A stretch of DNA of 64,000 bases from Chitinophaga sp. S165 (GCF_003182155.1 NZ_QGTG01000002.1:883646-947645), one strand, 5' to 3'. Positions 16,000 through 25,408 are shown, counted from the stretch's first letter. Numbers and translations are program-made. The notes: generated by a model from the sequence alone, not told the origin.

Positions 16000-17106
16000 T
16001 CACCCCTTTTTTGCTGGTAGGAAAATTTGTTTCAGTTGCCCCACGATGTCTCCACCTCCGCTTACTGTGATATTGCTGATGTTATCGGCAATCTTCTCTA
16101 CATATTCCATCTCCTTCAGTTTGAACAGCATTTCATTGTCCTCCATTAATCGTGCAGTGTTCAGCAGGCTCCGGGTACTTGCAGTTTCTTCTCTTCGCAT
16201 GATGCTGTTGGCCTGCGCCTTCTTTTCAGCGATCAGCACCTGGTTCATGATCTCTTTTACATCACCGGGGAGTATGATATCGCGAATACCGCAATCAAGC
16301 AACTTTACACCAAGATCGAGAGCCTTTTCTGTGACTGTATTCATGATCATTGGAGATATATCATCTCTTTTGTCAAGCAACTCGTCAAGGGTATATGCCG
16401 CCACCTGTTCCCGAAGGGCCAGTTGCAGCAACACATACAGTTGCTTATCATATTCTTTGTTCTCTACCAGCTTGTAAATGTCCGTCACGCTGTAACGAAC
16501 AGTGAAGTTGATACGGATATTGGCCTTATCCTTTGTCAGGATCTCCTGTCCGTTGATCTCCATCTGCAATTGGCGGATATCTGTCTTGTATACTGTTAAT
16601 GCAATCGGGTTCTTCCAGAAGTAGTGTATACCTGGTTCAAGCTCCTTGCTGAACTTTCCATCAACATAGAGCAATCCCTTTTCGTAAGACTCAATGGCAT
16701 AGATCCTGATATAAGGCTGCAGCTCTGGTCTTACCAGGATGGCGCGTTCTACCTGCTCAGTGATATCATACTTGGAAAGGTCGATCGGGGTAACGTTATA
16801 TTCAGCCATTCCCTTCCAGAATGCATGTTTTCCGGCTGTTAATACAGACTTGAAAAGGCCATTCTCATACAGCAGAGCGATCTCTTGCTGCTTAACAATG
16901 ATCACATCCAATGCTTCTGCAATTGTTGTATGCTGTAAAAGTATATTCAGATCGATGGAAGGTTGAAATGGTTTTGTCATATCATAATGCATGACCTGCT
17001 CATTGGACTTCACCCAATATGCCCCTTCGTCAAGCATCCTCATGTAGCGGTTGTTTCTGAACACCAACGCCTTGCTATATGCTGCTACTTTAGTACGTGC
17101 TATCAT
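16000..17106 (-). CDS. Slipin-type SPFH/band-7 protein
   Basis: A 368-residue SPFH-domain protein closest to slipins. The SPFH core runs from about residue 135 (YEKGLLYVDGKFSKELEPGIHYFW) to 300, with EILTKDKANIRINFTVRYSV and a helical end AEKKAQANSIMRREETASTRSLLNTARLM. Typical slipins have an N-terminal membrane hairpin; here there is instead a hydrophilic 130-residue N-terminal domain that resembles a second, partial SPFH unit (QEIALLYENGLFKSVLTAGKHAFW). It may therefore be soluble or attach to membranes through partners. It lies immediately downstream, on the same strand, of the tRNA-like RNA region. Confidence 0.78.
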   Translation of the reverse strand: MIARTKVAAYSKALVFRNNRYMRMLDEGAYWVKSNEQVMHYDMTKPFQPSIDLNILLQHTTIAEALDVIIVKQQEIALLYENGLFKSVLTAGKHAFWKGMAEYNVTPIDLSKYDITEQVERAILVRPELQPYIRIYAIESYEKGLLYVDGKFSKELEPGIHYFWKNPIALTVYKTDIRQLQMEINGQEILTKDKANIRINFTVRYSVTDIYKLVENKEYDKQLYVLLQLALREQVAAYTLDELLDKRDDISPMIMNTVTEKALDLGVKLLDCGIRDIILPGDVKEIMNQVLIAEKKAQANSIMRREETASTRSLLNTARLMEDNEMLFKLKEMEYVEKIADNISNITVSGGGDIVGQLKQIFLPAKKG

Positions 17107-17361
17107 AAAATTATTGTTTTCGGTTTAGGGATTAGTATTGATAATCAATATATAGACTCCTTCAGGAGTTGTGTGTCAATAGGGTAGCTACCATTTCTGT
17201 AACCTGCGGAAGCGGGCTTGAGTTGTTGTCGGTGAAACGTGTTCCAGCCACGGTACCTCGTGGGCTAAATGGATATAGGGATACCGGCAGAAATAAATCA
17301 GGCGCCGGGCCAGAGATCAGTTACACGTTCAACAACGGTATCTGCCTTTTTCAAGGCGGTT
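17107..17361 (-). other. Structured non-coding spacer upstream of slipin
   Basis: No convincing gene. It contains several stems on the minus strand: GGCAGA (17346-17341) with TCTGCC (17291-17286), an alternative GATACCG/CGGTATC, a bulged AGCC-CACG/CGTGGCT stem near 17245-17267, and ACTCC/GGAGT near 17156-17170. It also repeats the 9-mer GCTTCCGCA (17213-17205) found in the tRNA-like RNA (17594-17586). These suggest further RNA elements or a long structured slipin leader, but no single fold is compelling. Confidence 0.4.
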
Positions 17362-17529
17362 GCAGATGGAAAAGAAACCTTTTGCTTCCCTGCCGGCTGC
17401 TACCCTGTTTTTGTCAGAAGCAATATTTGTTAAAGCAGTTTGCTTTCTGCTGGAATTTGGATTTTCAGTCCATGTTTGAACCTGTTAAGGGTCCTACGTC
17501 TATTGCTCTACCTGTCTGAGCTATCTGCC
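17362..17529 (-). ncRNA. Possible second tRNA-like RNA segment
   Basis: Minus strand opens with GGCAGATA and a textbook D-arm, GCTC-AGACAGGTA-GAGC. It then holds two anticodon-arm-like hairpins in a row: GGACC-CTTAACA-GGTTC and TGGA-CTGAAAA-TCCA, the latter resembling a phenylalanine anticodon arm. GCAGAT at the start can pair with ATCTGC at 17367-17362, closing a 168-nt unit. No proper T-arm is visible. It is either a tRNA-derived RNA with duplicated arms or a decayed tRNA; not a normal tRNA. Confidence 0.35.
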
Positions 17530-17531
17530 TT

Positions 17532-17660
17532 GCGGCGGAGAGGGATTTGAACCCACGACCCATAGAATCACCAGTAACGATTAGTTGCGGAAGCAGCATA
17601 TTGCCAGCTATTGCTGGCAATACTACGGGGCCATTCAGAAACCCTCATCCGGTCCGCCGC
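17532..17660 (-). ncRNA. tRNA-like RNA with greatly expanded anticodon domain
   Basis: The ends pair perfectly over 8 bp (GCGGCGGA/TCCGCCGC). Just inside are a D-arm-like hairpin CGGA-TGAGGGTT-TCTG with GG in the loop, and a T-arm GTGGG-TTCAAAT-CCCTC with a canonical T-loop (one stem mismatch). Between them, where a tRNA has a 17-nt anticodon arm, lies a stem CCCGTAG/CTATGGG enclosing about 60 nt that include a perfect 10-bp hairpin TATTGCCAGC/GCTGGCAATA with a 4-nt loop and therefore no anticodon loop. This resembles the tRNA-like architecture of bacterial Y RNAs (YrlA type). A degenerate tRNA is the alternative. Confidence 0.5.
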
Positions 17661-17723
17661 GGCCTTTCGAAACCATGCCATCAGCGATGACAAAACAAAG
17701 GTGAAAGTCATGTGCGCACTTTT

Positions 17724-17756
17724 TTTGCGCATTAGAATAATTTTTTCTACTTTTTG
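17724..17756 (+). promoter_or_regulatory. Probable promoter of the WYL regulator gene
   Basis: TTTG at 17724-17727, a 20-nt spacer, then TACTTTTTG at 17748-17756, one base longer than the Bacteroidota -7 box. Transcription would start near 17763, giving an almost leaderless mRNA with the ATG at 17770. Confidence 0.4.
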
Positions 17757-17769
17757 AAAAAATAGCCTG

Positions 17770-18810
17770 ATGCCTGTTAATAAGAATGCCCTTATCCGTT
17801 ACAGAACAATTGATTCCTGTCTCCGGAACCGTTTGCGGAAATGGACATTGCAAGACCTTATTAACGCTGTTGGAGATGCATTGTATGAATACGAGGGTGT
17901 TGAAAAAGGGATCAGCCGGCGTGCCATTCAGATGGACCTTCAGGCCATGCGAAGCGACAAACTGGGATATAGTGCGCCTATCATCGTAGTGGACAAAAAA
18001 TATTACACGTATGAAGACCCGGAATACAGCATCACTAAGATACCTTTAAACGATCTTGACCTGAGCCGGATGAATGAAGCGGTAGAAGTGCTTAAGCAAT
18101 TTAAAGGGTTCTCCCACTTCAGCAGTTTGAATGAAGTCGTACAGAAACTGGAAGATCATGTGTACGCGGCTTCTAACAATACAAAGTCGGTTATAGAGTT
18201 TGAAAAGAACGAGCGATTAAAAGGATTGGAATACCTGGAATTGTTGTACCAATCTATTATACAAAGGAAGCCGGTGAAGATCGGTTATCAGTCCTTCCGG
18301 GCAAAGAGCGGCAACTCGTTTGACTATCATGTTTGGTGGCTGAAGGAATTTAAGAACAGGTGGTTTGCCGTAGGAGTAAAGGGAAAAGGCATGCTGGTCA
18401 CTCATCTGGCCCTGGACAGGATACAGGAATTAGAACTTTTGGACAGCCCTTTGTATATTGAGAATGAGGAAGTGGATCCGGCTGCCTACTATAAAGATGT
18501 GATAGGGGTGACTGTTTCCGAAAATATGCGCGCTCAAAATGTAAAGTTACTTGTCAGTCATGAACACGCGCCATACATTCTTACAAAACCGATGCATCAT
18601 TCCCAGGAACTCATCGAGAGCCGGGAGGATGGTATCGTTATTAACTTAAAGGTCCAACTGAATTTTGAGCTGGAAAGGGAAATCCTCGGCTATGGAGATG
18701 GAATGATTGTTTTATCTCCCGGAAGCCTGGCAGCCAGAATGGAAAAAAAAATGCAGCAGGGAGTAATCAATTACAGTGACCCGCTACTGTTCCACAAAAC
18801 TGAAAAATGA
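17770..18810 (+). CDS. WYL-domain transcriptional regulator (YafY type)
   Basis: A 346-residue regulator: an N-terminal winged-helix region (IRYRTIDSCLRNRLRKWTLQDL, then ISRRAIQMDLQAMRS) and a central WYL domain (ERLKGLEYLELLYQSIIQRKPVKIGY, WWLKEFKNRWFAVGVKGKG, LALDRIQELELL), then the C-terminal extension of YafY-like proteins. WYL domains bind nucleic acid or nucleotide ligands and often control defence or RNA-processing genes. It diverges from the tRNA-like RNA and slipin unit and overlaps the DUF6377 gene by 4 nt (ATGA), so the two proteins are translationally coupled. Confidence 0.82.
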   Translation: MPVNKNALIRYRTIDSCLRNRLRKWTLQDLINAVGDALYEYEGVEKGISRRAIQMDLQAMRSDKLGYSAPIIVVDKKYYTYEDPEYSITKIPLNDLDLSRMNEAVEVLKQFKGFSHFSSLNEVVQKLEDHVYAASNNTKSVIEFEKNERLKGLEYLELLYQSIIQRKPVKIGYQSFRAKSGNSFDYHVWWLKEFKNRWFAVGVKGKGMLVTHLALDRIQELELLDSPLYIENEEVDPAAYYKDVIGVTVSENMRAQNVKLLVSHEHAPYILTKPMHHSQELIESREDGIVINLKVQLNFELEREILGYGDGMIVLSPGSLAARMEKKMQQGVINYSDPLLFHKTEK

Positions 18811-20411
18811 AATCGAAGCTTATTTGTTTGTTATTGCTAGTTGCATGTAAAATGTCATTTGCCGGTTCTTCCCGGGATAGTTTATTGGACAAGCTGAATC
18901 TGACAATCGAAAATGCGCATCTCTATGACGCGGAAAAACTGAAACAGATCAATACCTTAAGACATGCATTTGCTGCGGCAAGACACCTGACCCTTCAGGA
19001 GCAGTTTGTCATTTGTCATCAGTTATATGAACAGTTCAAAGTTTTTAAATATGATTCTGCTTTTGCCTATGCACGGAAATTACAGGATCTGGCCCGCGAA
19101 ATGAATGATTCGCAGCGCATCAATTATGCAGGAGTTAAGCTGGGATTTGTATTGCTTTCATCGGGAATGTTCCGTGAAGCAGGGGACTACCTGTTAACAG
19201 TAAACGTCAATTCCCTGCCCGATACTGCCAGGGCGGAATACTACTCATTAAAGGGGCGTTATTACTATGACATGTCTGACTATAGCAGTGATACCTACTT
19301 TGCGCCTGCCTATACGCGCCAGGGGAATATCTACATTGACTCTGCTCTGATGTTATATAAACCACATTCTTTTAATTATGATTATAGTTATGGTTTAATG
19401 TATCAGAAAAAGCAGATGATGGACAGTGCGAAATATTATTACACCTTAACTGTGGCTCATACGGATATTACCATGCATCAGCAGGCCATCGCAACCTCCT
19501 CACTGGGTAATATTTATATACGGACAGGTAAACAGGACAGTGCGATCATCATGATGACAAAAGCGGCGATAGCCGATATTATGTCTTGTACCAAAGAAAC
19601 GACGGCAATGTTCATCCTGGCTGAACTGCTTTTTAAGGAACGGGATGTCAAACATGCCTCCCGCTTTATAGAATATGCCGTTGCGGATGCTTCGTTTTAT
19701 GGCGCCCGCTTGAGGAAGGTACAGGTTAGTGCGATACTGCCCATTATTGAAGTGGAGAAGATCAATACGGTAGAGGCACAGAAAAAGCTGTTGTTTGTCT
19801 ATTCCGCCATCGCGACGCTGTTGTTGTTGGCGCTGATCTGGTTGTCGGTGATCATTTACCGGCAATATAAAAAACTACAGGCAGCTCAGCAGGTTATCAC
19901 GTCAGCCCATGCACTGCAGCAGGAGATCAACTATAAGTTGATGGAGGCAAACAAGATCAAGGAGGAATATATTGGTTATTGCTTCCAGATCAACTCGTCT
20001 TACCTGGACAAAATCAAGAAATTTAAAAAGCTGGCTGATCAGAAGCTAACTGACAATAAATATGCAGAGGTCAGATATCTTGTCAATAATATTGATCTGA
20101 AGGAAGAAAGGGATGAATTGTTCAGAAATTTTGATCGTATCTTCCTGAAAATATTTCCCAACTTTGTAACAGTTTTTAACTCATTTTTTAGAGAAGAAGA
20201 CCGGATCAGGTTAAAAGATAACGAACTACTAAATACAGACCTCCGGATTTTCGCCCTGATAAGGATAGGTATCAGTGACAATGTAAAGATTGCCCAGATC
20301 CTCGAATATTCAGTGAATACAATTTACACTTATAAAACTAAGATCAAGAACAAGGCAATTATTCCCAAAGAGGAATTTGAAGAACGGCTTATGGACATCA
20401 AAGCCCTTTAA
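18807..20411 (+). CDS. DUF6377-type TPR sensor with C-terminal HTH
   Basis: A 534-residue protein with a signal peptide (MKSKLICLLLLVACKMSFA), a periplasmic TPR-like helical region to about residue 325, one transmembrane helix (LLFVYSAIATLLLLALIWLSVII), a coiled linker and a cytoplasmic C-terminal part ending in a LuxR-like helix-turn-helix (DNVKIAQILEYSVNTIYTYKTKIKNKA). This is the layout of DUF6377 regulators, which in Bacteroidota are commonly found next to SusC/SusD loci and probably sense a periplasmic cue directly. The SusC gene begins 434 bp downstream on the same strand. Coupling to a WYL gene is unusual. Confidence 0.8.
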   Translation: MKSKLICLLLLVACKMSFAGSSRDSLLDKLNLTIENAHLYDAEKLKQINTLRHAFAAARHLTLQEQFVICHQLYEQFKVFKYDSAFAYARKLQDLAREMNDSQRINYAGVKLGFVLLSSGMFREAGDYLLTVNVNSLPDTARAEYYSLKGRYYYDMSDYSSDTYFAPAYTRQGNIYIDSALMLYKPHSFNYDYSYGLMYQKKQMMDSAKYYYTLTVAHTDITMHQQAIATSSLGNIYIRTGKQDSAIIMMTKAAIADIMSCTKETTAMFILAELLFKERDVKHASRFIEYAVADASFYGARLRKVQVSAILPIIEVEKINTVEAQKKLLFVYSAIATLLLLALIWLSVIIYRQYKKLQAAQQVITSAHALQQEINYKLMEANKIKEEYIGYCFQINSSYLDKIKKFKKLADQKLTDNKYAEVRYLVNNIDLKEERDELFRNFDRIFLKIFPNFVTVFNSFFREEDRIRLKDNELLNTDLRIFALIRIGISDNVKIAQILEYSVNTIYTYKTKIKNKAIIPKEEFEERLMDIKAL

Positions 20412-20845
20412 ACACGTTATAAAATGATAAGAAAACCCGGTTATTATCATTATATAGTAATAATGATAATATAATATTAATGCATTGTTAATCAATAAAT
20501 TGGTTCTTATGAAAACACCATTTTGCGCTATATTTTCTATATAACGATCATATAAATTGTTAACCTGTGTCAGGCAGGCTTACTTTGACTTATCGACCGC
20601 ATCCGTAAACTATCCGTTGGAGGTAGAACCAGTGAGACCACGTTAAGATCAATGTCAACAAATCCAGTTATGAAGCAAACAATCAGGCCCTAATTAGCCT
20701 AGCCAGGACTTATTGCAGAGAGACATTATCACGTTATGTAAGACATCGGTGCAGGGTTAAGTATTCCACGTTTGGTGAGCTGCCAGGCTTACCAGACCCA
20801 TTTATTTCAGGCATCAATATTCCACAAACCAATAAAAACTGATCT
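20412..20845 (+). promoter_or_regulatory. Regulatory spacer in front of susC-like gene
   Basis: No gene. An AT-rich hairpin (TATTATCATTA/TAATGATAATA, 20442-20471) follows the DUF6377 gene and may end its transcript. A plausible promoter is TTG (20557-20559), 20-nt spacer, TTACTTTG (20580-20587), which would give a 5' UTR of about 250 nt, long as is usual for SusC-type operons. I saw no ECF-sigma/anti-sigma genes next to it, so the DUF6377 protein is the best candidate regulator. Confidence 0.4.
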
Positions 20846-23800
20846 ATGACCAATCTTCTATTTCGCAAGGTGCGTCTGCTATGCTCGTTATTACTGCTTG
20901 TAGCAGGTATAGCCAGTGCGCAGACCAAACCCGTGACCGGCAAGATCACGGATGAAAATGGCAGCCCTGTTCCGGGAGCCACTGTACAAGTAAAAGGTAC
21001 CAGTACGGGTACGGCTACAGGTGTAGATGGCACGTTCAAAGTGAATGTACCGGCTACCGCAACTACGCTGGTAATATCTTTTGTCGGCTATGTACAACAA
21101 GAGGTCGCCATCGGTAGTAAATCTGATTTTTCTATTTCACTCGTACCAACCAGCACTACCCTGACGGATGTTGTGGTAGTAGGTTATGGTACTACCAGGA
21201 AGAAGGACCTCACGGGTTCTGTTGTTTCTATTAAGTCGGCCGACTTTAACCGTGGTATCGTAACAGCTCCTGATCAGTTGATCCAGGGTAAAGTTGCCGG
21301 TCTCATGGTGGTAGCCAACAGTGGAGCCCCTGGCGGTGCCACTACGGTGAGAATCAGGGGTAATTCCTCTGTAAGAACTGGTAACCAGCCACTGTATGTG
21401 GTAGACGGTATGCCGTTGGACGGCCGTACTGCCAAACCCTCGGTAAGTGCCAATGGTCTGGGGCAGACCCCGGATGCCAACCCATTGAACTTTATCAATT
21501 CCTTTGACATCCAGTCCATGGACGTACTTAAAGACGCGTCTGCTACTGCTATTTACGGTGCCAGAGGTGCTAACGGCGTTGTGATCATCACTACTAAAAA
21601 AGGTGCGGTAGGAACCCCACGCCTGGATGTGAACTACTCCGCCGGTATGAGTAAGATCCTTAAAAAACTGGATGTATTAGATGCTGCCGGCTACAGGAGC
21701 GCGCTTAAGCAATATAACCTGGCCGGTGGAGATGAAGGCTCCAGTGTGGACGCAATGGAAAGCATTCTTCGTACAGGCGTTACACATAACGTGAACGTTG
21801 GTATCAGCGGAGGAAGTGAATCCAGTGTTTACAGAGCATCTTTTGGTATGCTCGATCAGCAGGGTATTGTAAAAAAGACCGGACTGAAGAAATATACTGC
21901 CAATCTGAATGGTCAATATAAGTTGCTTGAAAATAAGAGACTTGGAGTAGATTATTCGATACAGGCAGCGCACACTACCGAGCAGATCGCTCCAATCACC
22001 AGTAACGCAGGTTTCACTGGTAGTTTAATTGGTCAGGCATTGCAATGGAACCCTACTCTTGCACTGCGTAAACCTGATGGTTCGTTTAACCTGTTAGGCG
22101 TAGGTTCCGCAATCAATCCGGAAGCCATGTCGGCAGCCTACGACGATAAGGTGAACATCAATAGTATTCTGGCAAACGTGTCACCATCTTTCAAGTTCAC
22201 GGATTGGCTGGAATACCGTTTTATGTACAGTATTAATCACCAGGTAGGTGAAAGGGAAACACAGATCGCCTCCTTTATTAATATTGACCAGGTATTCGGT
22301 AATGGCCAGGCTTATTATGGCAATAATACGCTGACGTCTCAATTGATGACCCATACCCTAAACTTCAACAAACAGGTTACTCCTGCCCTCTTCGTTGGTG
22401 CCGTGGTGGGATATGAACGCCAGAAGTTTGATTATAAGGGCAGAAATCTGGGAGGTCTTGGATTTACTACGGATGAGTTGAAATATACTGACATCCTCCA
22501 GAACCCAAGCCAGACGAATACATTCTTGAGCTCATTCCGTAATCCGAGGTCAGAACTACAATCCTATTTTGGTAGGGCTAACCTGAACTTCTTTGATAAG
22601 TACCTGTTGACAGCTACCCTGAGAGCAGACGGTTCAAGCAAGTTCGGTTCCAATAACAAGTACGGTTATTTCCCTTCATTTGCTGCAAAATGGAACTTGA
22701 GCAATGAGGCGTTCCTGAAAGATAACAAGACCATCAACCAGCTGGCATTACGTGTGGGCTGGGGTATTACTGGTAACCAGGAGTTCCCTGCAGGAGCTGC
22801 ACAAGAACAATACACGCTTAATTCAAATGGTGGCGCCAGCTTGAGCAATGTTGCCAATCCAAACCTGAAGTGGGAAAGTTCCAAACAGCTGAATGCTGGT
22901 ATTGACTATACTTTCTTCGGCGGCAGACTCTATGGTAGCGTAGATTATTTCCACAAGAATACGTCTGACCTGCTGTTCAATTTCCCTGCTATCCAGCCAG
23001 CGCCTGCTTCCAACTACTGGATCAACCTGCCGGCTAATGTGATCAACAAAGGGGTGGAAATCGTATTACGCGGCGACGTGGTGGCCACCAAGAACTTTAC
23101 CTGGAACCTTGGTGTGAACGCTACTTTCCTGAAGAACAGACTGGAAAACTATGATGGTCCTCCAGTGCTGACCGGTTCCATCAGCGGACAGGGAGTGTCT
23201 GATGCTTATGCTCAGCGCCTTACCAACAATCAGCCGCTAAACTCATTCTATCTGAGAAAGTTTGAAGGTTTTGATGACAATGGCCAGGGTAAATATACTA
23301 ACGGCGGTAACAGCCTGTTTTACCTGGGAGATCCTAACCCTAAAACAATGTTAGGTATTATTACTGCTGTTAATTATAAGCAATGGGCATTAAATATCAG
23401 CATGCACGGCGCCTATGGGTTTGATCTTTATAATAATACAGCCAACACTGTACTGCCTATCAACAACCTGGGTTCCAGGAACATTGCTGCCGACCTGGTG
23501 GGAACACAGGAAAGCCTCTCAAACCCAATCACAGTATCCAGCCGTTATCTGGAAAAAGGCAATTTCATGAAAATGGATAACGCCACTATCAGTTATAGTA
23601 TCGGGAATATCGGAAAGGTGATCAAAAACGCTTCTATCTACATCACCGGACAAAACCTCTTCATTATTACGAAGTATTCCGGTTTTGACCCTGAAGTGAA
23701 TACAGATAAGGCTATCAATGGTGTGACCTCTCTGGGTATCGAGTATTCACCTTATCCGACAGCCAGGAACTTTCTGGCCGGCATCAATTTCTCGTTATAA
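20846..23800 (+). CDS. SusC/RagA-family TonB-dependent outer membrane transporter
   Basis: A 984-residue outer-membrane beta-barrel importer. It has a signal peptide ending at ...LLLVAGIASAQ, a carboxypeptidase-regulatory-like domain (VTGKITDENGSPVPGATVQVKG, residues 30-100), a TonB-box-like DVVVVGYGTTRKKDLTGSV, the plug with APGGATTVRIRGNSS and PLYVVDGMPL, and a barrel ending in YPTARNFLAGINFSL with terminal aromatic-Ser-Leu. It imports oligosaccharides or other large nutrients together with the SusD-like lipoprotein 26 bp downstream. There is no N-terminal STN domain, so signalling through an anti-sigma factor is not expected. Confidence 0.93.
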   Translation: MTNLLFRKVRLLCSLLLLVAGIASAQTKPVTGKITDENGSPVPGATVQVKGTSTGTATGVDGTFKVNVPATATTLVISFVGYVQQEVAIGSKSDFSISLVPTSTTLTDVVVVGYGTTRKKDLTGSVVSIKSADFNRGIVTAPDQLIQGKVAGLMVVANSGAPGGATTVRIRGNSSVRTGNQPLYVVDGMPLDGRTAKPSVSANGLGQTPDANPLNFINSFDIQSMDVLKDASATAIYGARGANGVVIITTKKGAVGTPRLDVNYSAGMSKILKKLDVLDAAGYRSALKQYNLAGGDEGSSVDAMESILRTGVTHNVNVGISGGSESSVYRASFGMLDQQGIVKKTGLKKYTANLNGQYKLLENKRLGVDYSIQAAHTTEQIAPITSNAGFTGSLIGQALQWNPTLALRKPDGSFNLLGVGSAINPEAMSAAYDDKVNINSILANVSPSFKFTDWLEYRFMYSINHQVGERETQIASFINIDQVFGNGQAYYGNNTLTSQLMTHTLNFNKQVTPALFVGAVVGYERQKFDYKGRNLGGLGFTTDELKYTDILQNPSQTNTFLSSFRNPRSELQSYFGRANLNFFDKYLLTATLRADGSSKFGSNNKYGYFPSFAAKWNLSNEAFLKDNKTINQLALRVGWGITGNQEFPAGAAQEQYTLNSNGGASLSNVANPNLKWESSKQLNAGIDYTFFGGRLYGSVDYFHKNTSDLLFNFPAIQPAPASNYWINLPANVINKGVEIVLRGDVVATKNFTWNLGVNATFLKNRLENYDGPPVLTGSISGQGVSDAYAQRLTNNQPLNSFYLRKFEGFDDNGQGKYTNGGNSLFYLGDPNPKTMLGIITAVNYKQWALNISMHGAYGFDLYNNTANTVLPINNLGSRNIAADLVGTQESLSNPITVSSRYLEKGNFMKMDNATISYSIGNIGKVIKNASIYITGQNLFIITKYSGFDPEVNTDKAINGVTSLGIEYSPYPTARNFLAGINFSL

Positions 23801-23826
23801 TTCACTGATTTAAAAAAATTACTACT

Positions 23827-25368
23827 ATGCGATTGAATAAAGCATTTATAATATTATCACTTGTCTTCGGATGTGGAATGTCTTCGTGCTCTCTTGATGA
23901 GGAGCTGGGTTCCACGCTGACACGTGAGCAGGCAGATTCACTGATCAAAGTTCCTGCACTTTTGATCTCGGCATATAATGGCCTGCAATTGCCTTTTCAG
24001 GACCAATCCAACTTTTGGGCACTTCAGGAAATGACGTCAGACGAAGCGGTAGCCCCTACCCGCGGTGGCGACTGGGATGACAATGGTGTATGGCGTGCAC
24101 TTAAACTGCACAACTGGACGCCGGATCATACTTATATCAGCAATACATTTTCTAACATTCTGCAACTCCAGTTCCTGGCATCTAACGTACTGAGTTTTAA
24201 ACCTACTGCACAACAGGCGGGAGAAGCGCGGTTCCTGCGGGCTTTTGCTATGTTTGCCATCCTGGACGGCTGGGGACAGGTGCCTTTCCGTAACCCGGGA
24301 GACACATTGCTGAACGCACCAAGAGTAATGCAACCTGCTGAAGCAACGGAATATATCATCAATGAACTGACGGAGATCATTGATATACTCGATGAAAATG
24401 TTCCGGCTTATACTGCTAATAAAAATGCAGCCAGGGCACTTCTGATGAAGGTGTATCTGAATAAAGGCGCTTTTGCAAACAGAGCGGCACCTACGTTCGA
24501 TGCTGCCGATATGCAGAAGGTTATTGAACTGGCAGACGCCATCACTGCGAGCGGTAAATATACCCTGACTAATTATTATGACAACTTTGCCTTTAATAAC
24601 GATGCTATCTCAAAAGAAAACATCTTTACCCAGCGTAACGGACCGGGTTTCAGTACAGTAAGAAGTGGTAATGCGGTATTCTGCCATTGGGCGCCTACCC
24701 TGCATTATAACCAAGACCCGAGCGGCTGGAACGGATATGCTACGATCTCTGATTTCTATGATAAATACGAAGCGACGGATGTTCGTCGTGGAGGCGCTTA
24801 TCCGGGTGTAACAGAGAAAAGTGGTCTGAAAGTAGGCTTCCTGGTTGGACAGCAGTATAATGCTGCGGGTACAGCTTTAAAAGACAGGAAGGGAAATCTT
24901 TTGATCTTCACAAGAGAATTGAAACTACAGGAGACGGATCCGAATACACTGGAAGTAACAGGTATCAGGGTTGTGAAATATCCACCAGACATGACATCCA
25001 GTGAAACCAAGAGTAGTAATAATGCAAACAATGATTATGTTTTCCTGCGTTATGCAGACGTATTGTTGATGAAAGCCGAAGCGCTCCTGCGAACAAACAG
25101 TGCTCCTCAGGCATTGACTATTGTTAACTCGATCAGAGCAGACCGTCATGCCAGCGCCTGGACTTCTATCGATCTTGACAAACTGATTGATGAAAGAGGC
25201 CGGGAGCTTTATTGGGAAGGATGGCGGAGACAAGACCTGATCCGCTTTGGAAAGTTCCTGGATACCTGGCAGCTGAAGCCTTCTGATGATCCAAGAAATT
25301 TGTTATTCCCAATACCTACCAGTGATCTCGCCGTTAACAAAAATCTCAAACAGAACGACGGTTATTAA
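23827..25368 (+). CDS. SusD/RagB-family nutrient-binding lipoprotein
   Basis: A 513-residue surface lipoprotein: signal peptide with lipidation Cys in CGMSSCSLDEE, N-terminal SusD-like TPR region (QFLASNVLSFKPTAQQAGEARFLRAFAMFAILDGWGQVPF) and the C-terminal RagB/SusD block (YVFLRYADVLLMKAEALLRTN, LIDERGRELYWEGWRRQDLIRFGKF, LLFPIPTSDLAVN). It caps the SusC transporter and binds the ligand. The substrate is not apparent; the nearest catabolic genes are the GHL10-like hydrolase and CBM9-like protein on the opposite strand. A long hairpin follows the stop. Confidence 0.93.
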   Translation: MRLNKAFIILSLVFGCGMSSCSLDEELGSTLTREQADSLIKVPALLISAYNGLQLPFQDQSNFWALQEMTSDEAVAPTRGGDWDDNGVWRALKLHNWTPDHTYISNTFSNILQLQFLASNVLSFKPTAQQAGEARFLRAFAMFAILDGWGQVPFRNPGDTLLNAPRVMQPAEATEYIINELTEIIDILDENVPAYTANKNAARALLMKVYLNKGAFANRAAPTFDAADMQKVIELADAITASGKYTLTNYYDNFAFNNDAISKENIFTQRNGPGFSTVRSGNAVFCHWAPTLHYNQDPSGWNGYATISDFYDKYEATDVRRGGAYPGVTEKSGLKVGFLVGQQYNAAGTALKDRKGNLLIFTRELKLQETDPNTLEVTGIRVVKYPPDMTSSETKSSNNANNDYVFLRYADVLLMKAEALLRTNSAPQALTIVNSIRADRHASAWTSIDLDKLIDERGRELYWEGWRRQDLIRFGKFLDTWQLKPSDDPRNLLFPIPTSDLAVNKNLKQNDGY

Positions 25369-25375
25369 TAATTTA

Positions 25376-25408
25376 TCAGAAGAGACTGTACTATGCAGTC
25401 TCTTCTGA
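25376..25408 (+). terminator. Terminator-like hairpin after susD-like gene
   Basis: A 13-bp stem (TCAGAAGAGACTG/CAGTCTCTTCTGA, 7-nt loop) starting 7 bp after the SusD stop; a short T-rich stretch (TCTTTCAC) follows. Confidence 0.65.

Noticed and set aside
17169..17519. 116-codon plus-strand frame across the tRNA-like region
   Set aside because: It is antisense to the tRNA-like stems and its translation has atypical composition; structure on the other strand explains the region better.
17532..17660. Interpretation as tmRNA or ordinary class II tRNA
   Set aside because: It has no tag-peptide frame with a tmRNA layout, and the central hairpin has a 4-nt loop with no place for an anticodon.
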